From assembly GCA_963759115.1 (NCBI GenBank), contig CAVWXT010000005.1:496001-560000 (forward strand): a DNA stretch of 64,000 bases, read 5' to 3'. The position numbers were made by a program, and so were the translations under genes. Source of the stretch: CAVWXT01 sp963759115. GTDB lineage: Bacteria > Planctomycetota > Planctomycetia > Pirellulales > Thermoguttaceae. Below the pieces are notes generated by a model that saw only the letters and a list, made by a program, of their open reading frames with translations, searched no databases and was not told the origin of the DNA. Of the stretch, positions 36,641 to 45,663 are shown piece by piece (position 1 is the first letter of the stretch; each line of letters starts with the position of its first letter).

Positions 36641-37384
36641 TTACGACGCCAAGTGCCACTGATTCTGATCGTGCTTACGCCGCATGAACCACCTGCCAAT
36701 GGCCAGAGGAGCAGCGAGTTGGACGAGTTTCGAGATGTGCGAGTAATAGTCGGAACAACCGTGGGAGTAAAAAGGAATCCAAGGGCCGCCCACGACGAAA
36801 GGATGCCCTGCTGTGTCTGCCCTGATACCCACGTACCAGCAAGGCAGCATTGCCATTGCGGCCAGCACGATGCAGGACACGACCATCCACTCTCTGCCGA
36901 TGCTCAACCGCTTGGCGAGTTTGCCGTAGAGCAGGCCGGCCAAGATCGTGGGAACGATGAGGAAGACCAAGCCAAAGGCGTATGACATGATCGTCACCGC
37001 AACCTCGCTTGGTGGTGCGTATCTTCCGTGATCGCTGAAGACTCCCAGTCGGTCGGCGATCATTACAACTGCCTTGACGCCTACGATCGTAAGGACGAAT
37101 ACGACGATCTGCATGATGGCCGGCGAGACGGCGAACACCAAGAACGCTGCCGCGGGATGCCGGCCGAGGAAGCTCCGCCGCCGATAGGCCGCTACGGCCA
37201 CATCGGCAACTTGGTTAGGCTCGCCCAATCGCGACAACAAACTTGCATCCGTGCTCATGTTCTCCTCCTTGAGATCTTCGAGATGATCGGACAGTTCGGC
37301 AACGAAACGCTGAATGTAACTCGGTGGCAGGGCGTGCTTTACAAGCCGCTCACGCGCGTCATCAAGCCAAGGCTGGTTCGCCAT
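36641..37384 (-). CDS. multipass membrane protein paired with a PadR regulator
   Basis: A 247-residue protein; the ATG at 37384 has GGAGG at 6 nt. Residues 1-75 are soluble and helical (ARERLVKHALPPSYIQRFVAEL, SRLGEPNQVADVAV), the HAAS-like plan seen next to PadR genes. Then five or so membrane helices (ASPAIMQIVVFVLTIVGVKAV-like AVSPAIMQIVVFVLTIVG, MSYAFGLVFLIVPTILAGLL, VVSCIVLAAMAMLPCWYVGI). It overlaps the padR gene by 23 nt. Such pairs usually regulate membrane or export functions; the role here is unknown. Confidence 0.75.
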   Translation of the reverse strand: MANQPWLDDARERLVKHALPPSYIQRFVAELSDHLEDLKEENMSTDASLLSRLGEPNQVADVAVAAYRRRSFLGRHPAAAFLVFAVSPAIMQIVVFVLTIVGVKAVVMIADRLGVFSDHGRYAPPSEVAVTIMSYAFGLVFLIVPTILAGLLYGKLAKRLSIGREWMVVSCIVLAAMAMLPCWYVGIRADTAGHPFVVGGPWIPFYSHGCSDYYSHISKLVQLAAPLAIGRWFMRRKHDQNQWHLAS

Positions 37385-37721
37385 GTTCGCCTCCGTGCAA
37401 AGCATGGTGGATGGCCTGGACAATCTGCTGCCATGCGGTCGTGGTGCTGGCAAAGTGCTTCGAGCCCTTGGCCGTCACCCGATAGACGACTCGGCTTCGA
37501 CCTCCCACCGTCTCCCGCTTGCTGCCCAACAGCCCTTCCGCTTCGAGGCGGTGGAGGATCGGATACACGCAACCCTCGCCAAACTCCAGCGTTCCGCGGG
37601 TGGATTGGCGAATGGCCTGGACCAATTCGTAGCCGTACATCGAGCGGCGCGACAACAGGCTGAGAATCAGCAGCTCCGGTACGCCGTTGAGAAAGTCCGG
37701 GTTGGTGCGTTTGATTTTCAT
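37362..37721 (-). CDS. PadR-family transcriptional regulator
   Basis: A 119-residue winged-helix protein with the PadR signature LILSLLSRRSMYGYELVQAI, the wing GCVYPILHRLEAEGLLGS and RVVYRVTAKGSKHF. The C-terminal helix for dimerisation is short. Overlap with the downstream membrane protein gene implies joint translation and mutual regulation. A sigma-70-like promoter, TTGCGA-17 nt-TATAAC, lies immediately upstream (minus strand, 37759-37731), with the dyad GTATCGCAATAC overlapping its -35 box, a possible autoregulatory operator. Confidence 0.88.
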   Translation of the reverse strand: MKIKRTNPDFLNGVPELLILSLLSRRSMYGYELVQAIRQSTRGTLEFGEGCVYPILHRLEAEGLLGSKRETVGGRSRVVYRVTAKGSKHFASTTTAWQQIVQAIHHALHGGEHGEPALA

Positions 37722-37730
37722 GGCGGCGTT

Positions 37731-37759
37731 ATACCTCGTGGTTTAATGTATCGCAATAC
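37731..37759 (-). promoter_or_regulatory. sigma-70-like promoter and dyad upstream of padR
   Basis: On the minus strand TTGCGA and TATAAC are separated by 17 nt, and the -10 box is about 8 nt before the padR ATG, so the leader is short. The dyad GTATTGCGATAC (37748-37759) covers the -35 box and could be the PadR operator. Inference from sequence only. Confidence 0.5.
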
Positions 37760-38000
37760 CAGAATCGGCAGATCATGTGCGGATGTTTAGAACATCTTTG
37801 GAAAGCCGGTCCGTTCCCGTCGCTTGTCACTTCTTGGAGAGCGTCTTGGAACTTGGGCTTTTGGCCTTAGATATGGGACGGCGACTTCTTGGTAGCTTAT
37901 GGTCCTTGTGCCGAAGCCCCAAGTCCCAAGACCCGCGTCACGGCTACAGCATCGCGCTGTCTCCAGCGTACTCGCGATTGGGTGAGGAGCAGGCAATCGC

Positions 38001-38921
38001 TCACCCAACGTCCTCGAACAGCGCGTCCACAAACGGCCCCGACTCGAAGAGCGCCAAGTCTTCGGCCTTCTCACCCACGCCGATGTACTTGACCGGCAGG
38101 CCGACCTGCTTGCGGATGGCCACCACGACGCCGCCCTTGGCCGTGCCGTCGAGCTTGGCCAACACCAGGCCCGTGCAATGAACGGCCTCGGTGAAGTGAT
38201 GGGCCTGGCTGATGCCGTTCTGGCCGGTCGTGGCGTCCAACACCAGGAGCACCTCGTGCGGCGCGTCGGGGATCTGCTTGCCCAGCACGCGATGGATCTT
38301 GCCCAACTGTTGCATCAGGGTTTGCTGGGTTTGCAGCCGCCCGGCCGTGTCGACGATGCACACGTCGGCGCCCGTTTCGATGGCGCGGGCGACCGTGCGA
38401 TGGGCGACGCTGGCCGGGTCGCTGCCCGAGGGGCCGGTGACGATCTCCGCGCCCAGCCGCTTGGCCCAGATGGTCAACTGTTCGACGGCCGCGGCGCGGA
38501 ACGTGTCGGCGGCGCCGAGGACGACCTTCTTGCCGTCGTCCTGGAACATCTTGGTCAGCTTGGCGATCGACGTAGTCTTGCCGCAGCCGTTCACGCCGGC
38601 CACCATGATGACCGTCGGCCCGCTGGCGGCAAAGCGGATCGGTTCGGCCGGTTGGGCCAAGAGCGTATTGAGCTTTTCTTTGATTTGCCCGATGGCCTCC
38701 TGTAGCTCGATGACTCGGGCGCGGTAGGCATTGCAAATCTCATCGGTGACTTCCTGCGCCGCGTCGACGCCCATGTCGGTCTTGATGAGCATTTCAAACA
38801 GATCGTTTTGAAACGAATCGTCGACCAGCCGTCCCTGCGCCCTGAACAGGTCGCGGACGTCGGTCTTGAGCAGTTGCGTGGTCTTCTTCAGACCTTGCTT
38901 GAGTTTATCGAAGAGGCCCAT
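38001..38921 (-). CDS. ftsY: signal recognition particle receptor FtsY
   Basis: A 306-residue SRP GTPase. N domain: MGLFDKLKQGLKKTTQLLKT to about residue 95. G domain: VAGVNGCGKTTSIAKL (G1 P-loop), ADTFRAAAVEQL (G2), VDTAGRLQ (G3) and LAKLDGTAKGGVV (G4), with the ending VGEKAEDLALFESGPFVDALF typical of FtsY. The acidic A domain of E. coli FtsY is absent, as is common in this phylum. ATG 38921 has no Shine-Dalgarno sequence (CCCTCCC precedes it). It docks SRP-ribosome complexes at the membrane. Confidence 0.93.
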   Translation of the reverse strand: MGLFDKLKQGLKKTTQLLKTDVRDLFRAQGRLVDDSFQNDLFEMLIKTDMGVDAAQEVTDEICNAYRARVIELQEAIGQIKEKLNTLLAQPAEPIRFAASGPTVIMVAGVNGCGKTTSIAKLTKMFQDDGKKVVLGAADTFRAAAVEQLTIWAKRLGAEIVTGPSGSDPASVAHRTVARAIETGADVCIVDTAGRLQTQQTLMQQLGKIHRVLGKQIPDAPHEVLLVLDATTGQNGISQAHHFTEAVHCTGLVLAKLDGTAKGGVVVAIRKQVGLPVKYIGVGEKAEDLALFESGPFVDALFEDVG

Positions 38922-38930
38922 GGGAGGGAT

Positions 38931-38960
38931 TAGAGATTGGGGATTAGAGATTGGGGCTCG
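38931..38960. repeat. short tandem repeat before ftsY
   Basis: GATTAGAGATTGGGGATTAG repeated in tandem, the reverse complement of the CTAATCCC class seen at 24976-25005 and 33863-33897. Confidence 0.45.
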
Positions 38961-39016
38961 GGACTTGGGGACTGGCTGCCGGCTTTCAGCGATCAACTCT
39001 CAGTGATTGAGGTCAA

Positions 39017-39514
39017 CTAATCGATGAAGTACAAGAAGGAATGGAATGCAAAACCGTATAGGGGCTGCACGGGGGCCAGGCCGCGAATCTCACGAACCTT
39101 TGATGGCTCTTCATGCCGAGGATAGCCGCCGGACTCAAACACCCTGCCTTCGACGACCTGACCGATTTCGCGAGTTTCCTCCGCCCCGAGTTTACCTTTA
39201 GGCCACTCAACATAGATGCCCTCCACAACAATCTGCTGATCTTTGGCAAGTTGCTTGCCGTCGATATGGGTGAGCCGAAGTGACGGAGGGCTGGGCTTGG
39301 ACAAATCTCCGGTTTCCCAAACGCCGCGGACCTTCGATATCTCACCATACGGCTTTCCAAGACGGCCCACGATTTGGCAGTCGCCGTTGCATAAATCTTC
39401 AGCCTTTATCCTCGTTAGAGGCGATTTCTTCTCTCCGGAGGAACACACTTGTGCTACCCAGACGACTCCCAGAACTCCCAATAAAGTCCAGCGGAGAAAA
39501 CGCGAATTCCACAT
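39017..39514 (-). CDS. exported hypothetical protein
   Basis: A 165-residue protein with an N-terminal hydrophobic segment (RFLRWTLLGVLGVVWVAQVC) followed by SSGEKKS; VAQVCSS resembles a weak lipobox, so it may be a lipoprotein. The mature part contains two Cys (LCNGDC) and looks beta-rich (IVGRLGKPYGEISKVRGVW). No domain is recognised. It lies between ftsY and nusB in the same orientation, 24 nt from nusB, and its codon usage is less GC-rich than that of its neighbours. Confidence 0.65.
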   Translation of the reverse strand: MWNSRFLRWTLLGVLGVVWVAQVCSSGEKKSPLTRIKAEDLCNGDCQIVGRLGKPYGEISKVRGVWETGDLSKPSPPSLRLTHIDGKQLAKDQQIVVEGIYVEWPKGKLGAEETREIGQVVEGRVFESGGYPRHEEPSKVREIRGLAPVQPLYGFAFHSFLYFID

Positions 39515-39538
39515 TGTATTGTCCCCCGTTTTCGGTCC

Positions 39539-39997
39539 CTAGTCTTCGCTCTCTGGCTGCTGCCCGCTGATCGCCGACGGATCGGATTGCTCTTTCGATT
39601 CTCTTGAGTGCATCACCTTATCGAGGATTCCATTGACGAACTGCGCCGATTGGGCGGAGCCGAACCGCTTGGCCAGTTCCACGGCCTCGTCGATCACCAC
39701 GCGGCCTGGCGTATCGAAGTGCAGGAGTTCGCAGGCGCCCACCCGCAACACGTTGCGATCGGTGGCCGCCATTCGCTTCAGACTCCAGTTGGCGGCGATG
39801 TGTTCGATCACGGCGTCGATTTCCGCCCGATGGCGGCGCACCCCAGATACCAGTCCGCGGGCAAAGTCCCGCAAGTCCTCGGCCCGCAGGCGGCTCTCGA
39901 TCAACTGATCGCCGGCGGCCGGGTTGTTGCGCGGATTCAGATCGTCCTGGTACAAGACCTGGAAAGCGACTGCCCGTGCTCGGCTGCGGCGTGTCAT
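39539..39997 (-). CDS. nusB: transcription antitermination factor NusB
   Basis: A 152-residue helical RNA-binding protein. RRSRARAVAFQVLYQDDLN is the usual N-terminus; LVSGVRRHRAEIDAVIEHIA, LKRMAATDRNVLRVGACELL and DEAVELAKRFGSAQSAQFVNGILDK are NusB signatures. The start at 39997 follows the homology; the frame is open upstream. NusB joins NusE (S10) on boxA RNA to allow antitermination in rRNA operons. The last 20 residues are a polar tail. Confidence 0.9.
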   Translation of the reverse strand: MTRRSRARAVAFQVLYQDDLNPRNNPAAGDQLIESRLRAEDLRDFARGLVSGVRRHRAEIDAVIEHIAANWSLKRMAATDRNVLRVGACELLHFDTPGRVVIDEAVELAKRFGSAQSAQFVNGILDKVMHSRESKEQSDPSAISGQQPESED

Positions 39998-40179
39998 GCG
40001 GATCGGGGGAAAGGGGTCTTGGGTCTTCGGCCTTGGGCCTTGGTGGCGAAGACCCAAGACCCGCGACCAAACCAGTGGCTAACGTGTTACGCGGGAGCAC
40101 ACCCCACTCGGCTGCTCGCGTTTAGTATACCAGACGTTATGCCATTAGCCTTCAGGATTGAGGATTTCTCCACAAAGTT

Positions 40180-41719
40180 TCATGCGGCTAGTGCGTTAAG
40201 TTGTTGAAGTGTTGCGGTTTGTGCAACAAGCAGAGCACTTGCTATTTTTCGACCTTTGGGCGTGACATGGTAACGACGTTGACCCTTAATTTTGCGGATC
40301 AAGCCGTGTGCGCAACAATCGCAGTCGATAACTGACACGCGAAGCGATGCGGGAACGTTCGCCTTGGTCCGCACGACGGCCCGGATACAATCGGGTTGCG
40401 ATGTCACGGTTAGTGAAACCATCGGCGATGTACTCTCCGCGCGTAACCGCCTCCAAGAGTGTGCGGTCTTCATCCGACCAGGGACGAAGGGCGCGACAAC
40501 GGGTCCCATTACGCCGCACGGGGCGACAAATGGGGGTCACAAGGTCGCTCAAAGACGTAGTGGTGTCCAGTGTCGCCAGCGCCTCGGCATAGCGGCGATT
40601 GACCTGTTCCGAAACCTCCGCCCGGCGATGAAGGTCTGCCACGCTCTTGCGCAACGGTCGCCATGCCTTCGCACCTTGTGGATCGCCCTGGGCGGTGCGA
40701 AAAACACGAAACTGCTTCGGTTGGCTGATCGTGGTTTCAATCCGCAGGACCGAGCCAGCCTTGTCGTACGCCTTCACCGTATTGCCTCCCAGATGATGTT
40801 TGATGCGGACGCCTTCATGTCGGCGGAGATTGGCGTCCACTTCGCCCTGGAAGGAGCGACGCTTGCTCATAAAACGCAAGATGTCGTCGCAACTCAAGGC
40901 GGTCATCGCACCGCGAATCAACGGCCGATAGAGGGCCTGCAGGCTGGCCGGCGAATCGAAACAAACGTCGGTCGCCCATTCCGTCTGGAACGCCGTCCAG
41001 TACACCTCCGGGCCGTTCAACCGCTGTCGATAGCCGGGACACAACCGCGCCAGAACTCGGTCCAACGAGCGAATCCAGCGATGGCATTGCATCCGGTTCA
41101 TCAATTTTTGGGCGGAGTCGAAGTCTTCAATCCAGGGGAAACAGTTGTCGTGGCGGCGGTAGGTGATCCCCCGGCGATCCAAACGGCGGGCAAGCCACTC
41201 GCGCCCATTGATCCAGACTTGTACGCCGTAGGGCAACCAGGTCTGCAAGCGAGCGCCCATCAGGCCGAACTCGCCGTCCAGCCAGTATTTGTAGAGGTGC
41301 AGGCATTTGGTCCGTTCCCGCCGCAGTTCGAGCCTCTTGTTTTGCCGGTTGCCGCGAATCCGGTAGGTGTCGCACGGCTCCAGACACGTCAGTACGCAGA
41401 CCAAGCCTTCGGATACGGGATTTTCCCGGAGAATGTCGCGGGCCAGTTCGTCTTTGCGAACGCCGGAGGCGCCAAGATAACGGATTGGTCGGCGGCGACG
41501 TTCCGCTTCCGCCAAGCAAGCGAGTTTCATCGCCTCACTGGTGGCCAACGCCCATTGCGAAAACTCGGTGAGCCGAATCCCCATGTGCAACAACCACTTG
41601 AGCATGCCGTCAACGAACATAAACAACGGACAACAGCCCCGAAACACCAAGCGATCCCAACCTTTCAACACGCCAATGACACGCGATGGGTCTTGTGCTA
41701 AAATCAGACTGTTCTTCAT
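40180..41719 (-). CDS. uncharacterised probable mobile-element protein, one frameshift
   Basis: About 512 residues in two frames joined near 40318. It contains RVIGVLKGWDRLVFRGC, GLVCVLTCLEPCDTYRIRGN and the Trp/Arg-rich QTWLPYGVQVWINGREWLAR, with later IKHHLGGNTVKAYDKAGSVL and RIETTISQPKQF. The C-terminus, in the second frame, is a winged-helix-like LIRKIKGQRRYHVTPKGRKIA. I recall this family as a widely repeated hypothetical in environmental planctomycete and verrucomicrobial genomes, but I cannot check that. No DDE, Y1 or serine-recombinase motif is obvious. The start is preceded by a hairpin that hides the Shine-Dalgarno, a feature of transposase genes. Confidence 0.65.
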
Positions 41720-41776
41720 GGGTATCCTTGCCTTTCCGTGCGGGTTTTGCCAAAAACCGCAAGGATACCCTTTTTT
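41720..41776 (-). promoter_or_regulatory. hairpin sequestering the ribosome site of the 512-residue gene
   Basis: GGGTATCCTTGC (41720-41731) and GCAAGGATACCC (41759-41770) are perfect 12-bp arms with an inner GCGG-GTTTT/AAAAA-CCGC stem. In the gene's mRNA the right arm holds AAGGA 6 nt before the ATG at 41719, so read-through transcripts would have it base-paired. On the plus strand the same structure is followed by six T (41771-41776), a terminator-like arrangement. Confidence 0.6.
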
Positions 41777-41820
41777 ATCCCCCTTGGCTGCGGCTACGCC
41801 GCGCTAGGCCGAAGGATAAC

Positions 41821-42773
41821 CTACCCGACTGCCCGATCGCGGCGTGTCATGCTGCCTGCTGCTTCGGGTGTTTTTTCTCCCGGGTGTCTTTCCACCGCCG
41901 GTGCAGCCACCAGTACTGGTCCGGGCGTCTGGCGGATGAGTTCTTCCAGCCGAGTGGTGTACCACTGGGTGAGATCGCGGACCGTGCCCAGCGAACTGCC
42001 CACCGCGTGCGGATCGAGCGTCGCGTAGTTGTGCAACTCGAACTGCATCGGGCGGTCCAGCCGCCGGGCGGCGGAGACCGACATCCGCGCGTTGTTGTCC
42101 AACGCCAGCAGCGCGATCGCCTTGTGGGCCGAGGCGGGCCGGCCAAAGAACTCCACCCAGCAGCCCTTCGGCCCCGCGTACTGATCGGCCAGGAAGGTCA
42201 TCGTGCCGCCGCGGGCCAGCACGTCGATGATCTGGTCGTAGCCGCCGTTCTTGGGAATGATGTGCTGGCCCGTGCCGCCGCGGAAGCGGTTCACGAACCG
42301 GTCGAGGTAGGGGTTGTCGAGCGTGCGGGCGACGGTGTACGTGGGAAAGCCCAAGATGCCCAGCACGTATCCGCCCACCTCGAAGTTGCCCAAGTGCGCC
42401 GTGACGATCAGCATCGGCCGGTCGTCCAACAGACACGCGAACCAGTTCGATTTCGTTCGTCAGCGGTAACGTAACTCGCGCCAGTTGGTCTCGTGGATCT
42501 TCCGCGGCGTGTGGGCCACTTCGAGCACCAGCAGAAACAAATGCTCCCACATCCGCCGGGCCAGGCCGCAATCGCTCGGCCGGCGACAGCTCGGGAAAGG
42601 CATGGGCCAGATTGTCATCGACCACGCCGCCGCGAATGTGAAGCACGTCGCAAAACAACCAGGCCAGCCGGCGGGCAAGCCGCTGGCCTGTCTCCAGCCG
42701 CATCGCCTGCACAACGCAGATCAGGATGCGAACCACGAAGTAGACCAGCGAAGTCGATCAATTGCTGCCGCAT
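41821..42773 (-). CDS. LpxL/HtrB-type lysophospholipid or lauroyl acyltransferase, several frameshifts
   Basis: At least four single-base breaks split a gene of about 317 residues. Fragments in order: MRQQLIDFAGL (start 42773); FVVRILICVVQAMRLETGQR and VDDNLAHAFPELSPAER; MWEHLFLLVLEVAHTPRKI; and the intact core from about 42429, MLIVTAHLGNFEVGGYVLG, in which HLGNFE is the HxxxxE-type (HxGNxE) acyltransferase box. GTMTFLADQYAGPKGCWVEFFG is the usual second motif (DQ). Members acylate lipid A or other lipids at the inner membrane. The breaks match a dense error patch that continues into the next gene. Confidence 0.8.
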
Positions 42774-42907
42774 TCGAGATCCTCTCCATCGTTCCAGCCA
42801 CGCGGTGACATTCAACGAAGCCCCGTCGGAGCGAGCATTGTCGCAAAATGGGCGATTTGGGGGAAGAGCGATTCCGTTCGCTCGGCCCGCCGCGCCGCCG
42901 CGGAGAC

Positions 42908-42974
42908 GTAGGGTCGCCGTGCGGACCTTGCCGCTTTCCGTCACGCCGTCCGCGGTCCGCATGGCGGACCCTAC
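42908..42974. repeat. REP-like inverted repeat
   Basis: GTAGGGTCGCCGTGCGGACC (42908-42927) and GGTCCGCATGGCGGACCCTAC-like sequence (42954-42974) form an imperfect hairpin in the gap between the acyltransferase and the dehydrogenase genes. Confidence 0.55.
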
Positions 42975-43003
42975 AGAACTCAGCAACCAACTTCCCGCGG
43001 CCG

Positions 43004-44100
43004 CTAGCTCTTCGCCACTCCGCTCTTCCGGGCCTTCAGCGCGGGGTCGGCCGGAAGCGGCAGTTTCACGGCGCGGCCGGTCTCGGCCGCCTTGTAGATC
43101 GCCAGAATGATCTCCACCGAACGGCGGCCTTCCGGCCCGTCGATCGAGCGGCTTGCCGCCCTTCTTGATGGCGTTCAAGACGTCCTGGAACTGCCGGGCG
43201 TGGCCGTGGTGGCCGATGGCCTTGGGGTCGGCCGCCCCGCCGCCGGTGCTCTTGCGTCTCCGCCATCTTCTGCTGGATGGCCGCGTCGCGCTTGGCCGGC
43301 TTGGCAAAGTCCCACTTGACGATGTCTTCCTCCTCCATGACGGCCGAGCCGGCGCTGCCGTGGATTTCGATCCGCTTGAGGTAGCCCGGATAGATCGCCG
43401 TGCTGGCCTCGATGATCCCCACGGCGCCGTTGGCGAAGGCGACGGTGGCCACGGCGACGTCCTCTACGGCGATCCGCTCGTGGGCCAGGAGCCCCGTCCG
43501 CGCCCGGACCTCGACCACCGGGCCCATCAGCCAGGTCAGCAGGTCGACGCTGTGGATGGCCTGGTTCATCAGGGCCCCGCCGCCGTCGAGTTCCCAGGTG
43601 CCGCGCCACGCGCCGCTGTCGTAGTAGGCCTGGGTGCGATACCACTTGACGATGGCGTCGCCCACGGTCAAGCCGGCCGAAGCGGCCTTGCTCGATGGCC
43701 CGCTTGATCTCGACGCTCGGCTCGTGGAACCGCGAGGGGAAGATGGTCGAGAGACCACGCCTGCCTTGTCGCAGGCCTCGATGATCTTGTCGCAGCGGCG
43801 CAGGGTGATTTCCAGCGGCTTTTCGACGATCACGTGTTTGCCGGCCCGGGCGGCGGCCACGGCCGGCTCCAGGTGCGCCCCGCTGGGCGTGCCGATCGTG
43901 ACCACCTCCACCGCCGGGTCGGCCAGCATGGCGTCGAGGTCGTGGTAGGCCTTGCAGCCGGTGGCCTCGGCCAGTTTGTCGGCCGCCGCCGGTATCTTGT
44001 CGTAGCACGCCACGAGTTTCGCCCCGCGAATGTCGCCGATCGCCCGGGCGTGGAAATGGGCGATCATTCCGCAGCCGATAATGCCGAAGCCGATGGCCAT
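43004..44100 (-). CDS. Gfo/Idh/MocA-family oxidoreductase, several frameshifts
   Basis: About 365 residues. The N-terminal Rossmann motif FGIIGCGMIAHFHARAIG, VVTIGTPSGAHLEPAVAAA and HVIVEKPLEI (EKP motif) are intact. Two compensating breaks lie near 43740 and 43680 (STIFPSRFHEPSVEIKRAIE is in another frame), after which YRTQAYYDSGAWRGTWELDG, GGALMNQAIHSVDLLTWLMG (catalytic His) is intact. A further break near 43275 and another near 43145 shift the tail, which ends AIYKAAETGRAVKLPL and KARKSGVAKS, stop at 43004. NAD(P)-dependent sugar or inositol dehydrogenases of this family are abundant in planctomycetes; substrate unknown. Confidence 0.85.
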
Positions 44101-44307
44101 GACTGGTCCTCCGAGAGTTTGATGGGAATGGGCTGATTATAGAAGGAGGAAGGGGGACGGGAAAAGGGGGAGCGGGGCCAAAAAATCCTCGTCCGGCGGC
44201 CTCACAAAGCCGCGACCGGTGGTCGCGCCTGGCTAGTGTTAACTGGATGCTGAGATGGTAGTTCGACTGCCATCCCATTCGCGGCCGCGGGTTGCGATCA
44301 TTCACGA

Positions 44308-45240
44308 TCACATTGCCCACCACGCCAGTGCCAAGCTCGTGGCGTTCAACGCGGCATGGACCACAATCGAGGGCACGATGCGATGGGTGCGATAATAGAG
44401 CGTGCCCAGCACCAGAGCCAGGAAGAACAGCGGCAGCGGATCGGGGGCGAGACTCTTCGGCAAGAGGCACACCAGCGCGAACTGACCCAGGTAGAGCGGC
44501 GCCGCAATTGCCGCGAAGGCGGTCAGGCCCAGTCCGACGTCGCTTGGCAGCTTTTGCGGCACCCAGCCCAGGTCCGCAGTGGTGGCCCCTGCTCGCCATC
44601 GCACCAGGCACACGGCAAAGACCGCCAGCAGCACTTTCGCCACGCCGTCGCCCGCCAGCAGGAACACCGCCAGCCGCGGGTTAACCGCCGGTCCGGCCGT
44701 GCGGAAGTGCATCGCGGCAAACAACAGCGACGTCAACACGATGGGACCGGCGGCGCGTGGAATCAGCCGCCGCAACGCCGGCGCCCGCCGCCGCCAGCGG
44801 CGGGCCACGGCTTCCAAACAGCCTTGGAGCAAGACGCGGAAGAGGAGTTCTTCCACCAATGGGGCGACCACGACCGCCGAGACAAAGCACAACAGAAGGA
44901 CCCAGCCGTTTCCTTCGGTGAGGAGTCTCGCCACGAGGTGTTCTGCGCCCGATTCCTCTGCCGCACCCGCGGGGGGCGGTTGCACGTCGCTGGGATCGAG
45001 AGCCACGCGGGCCAGTCCTGCGACCCCTGATTGGGCCGTCAAGTAGAACAGTACGACCAACAGCAGATCAAGGCCTCCCCAGGGCACCGGCCGCCGCGGC
45101 TGATAGGGCAGGACCGGCTGTCTTCGGGACCATCGCGCGGTGAGCACAGCCCATACCGTCGCGCACGCGAAAACGGTCAGCGCGGCTGCCGTGGCGAGCA
45201 CGATGCTTTTCAAGGACGAGAGTTCGGCGGCCGGGGGCAT
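44308..45240 (-). CDS. CPBP-family intramembrane metalloprotease
   Basis: A 310-residue protein with about eight helices. The three Abi/CPBP motifs are present: VAPLVEELLFRVLLQG (EExxxR), SLLFAAMHF (FxxxH) and VVHAALNATSLAL (HxxxN). The frame is open upstream to 45351; I chose ATG 45240 (MPPAAELSSLKSIVLATAAAL), where helix 1 begins. Family members relate to Rce1 prenyl-protein proteases, and in bacteria some confer bacteriocin self-immunity. No bacteriocin gene is visible nearby, so the role is open. Confidence 0.87.
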   Translation of the reverse strand: MPPAAELSSLKSIVLATAAALTVFACATVWAVLTARWSRRQPVLPYQPRRPVPWGGLDLLLVVLFYLTAQSGVAGLARVALDPSDVQPPPAGAAEESGAEHLVARLLTEGNGWVLLLCFVSAVVVAPLVEELLFRVLLQGCLEAVARRWRRRAPALRRLIPRAAGPIVLTSLLFAAMHFRTAGPAVNPRLAVFLLAGDGVAKVLLAVFAVCLVRWRAGATTADLGWVPQKLPSDVGLGLTAFAAIAAPLYLGQFALVCLLPKSLAPDPLPLFFLALVLGTLYYRTHRIVPSIVVHAALNATSLALAWWAM

Positions 45241-45663
45241 GGTCCCGATTATACCCGCCAACGCATCGGGGCGGCAGTGCGAACACTGCCGATCCGGCGG
45301 GTGATGCATGCGTAACGATTGGCGCAATAAGCAGTTGGGCGTCTTCGTCAACCCCCGGCCCGTATCGGCTGGATCAGTCGCCGGTGCGCCATGGGCGGCG
45401 GTTTCCGTGAGGAAATCGCATCATTTTTTCCGTAGACTTTGCCTTTCTTACTCAACTCCCGTGACTGGCACGTCCGATACTATCGTCACGACAGGAACGC
45501 AGACCCTCCACGTGGGATGGTTTGGAGTACGTCCCGGAGAAAAAGGGGACAGTCCCCATTTGTGCACAGCACCCTTCGGGCCGTTCCGGCAAATGGGGAC
45601 TGTCCCCTTTTTTCCGGCTGGGGTACGTCCGCATTGGACGCAAATCAAGGGTGGACCAAGACT
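45241..45663. other. intergenic region with a REP element
   Basis: Between the divergent CPBP and barrel genes. It contains one strong palindrome (45540-45612). The open frame running into the barrel gene from 45439 reads through that palindrome and is not needed for the product. No RNA gene is seen. Confidence 0.45.
45540..45612. repeat. REP palindrome, GGGGACAGTCCCC family, copy 1
   Basis: Exact 23-bp arms (45540-45562 and 45590-45612), reading AAAAAGGGGACAGTCCCCAT. Each arm contains the palindrome GGGGACAGTCCCC-like core. Related copies are at 50652-50732 and 61701-61756. Confidence 0.7.
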
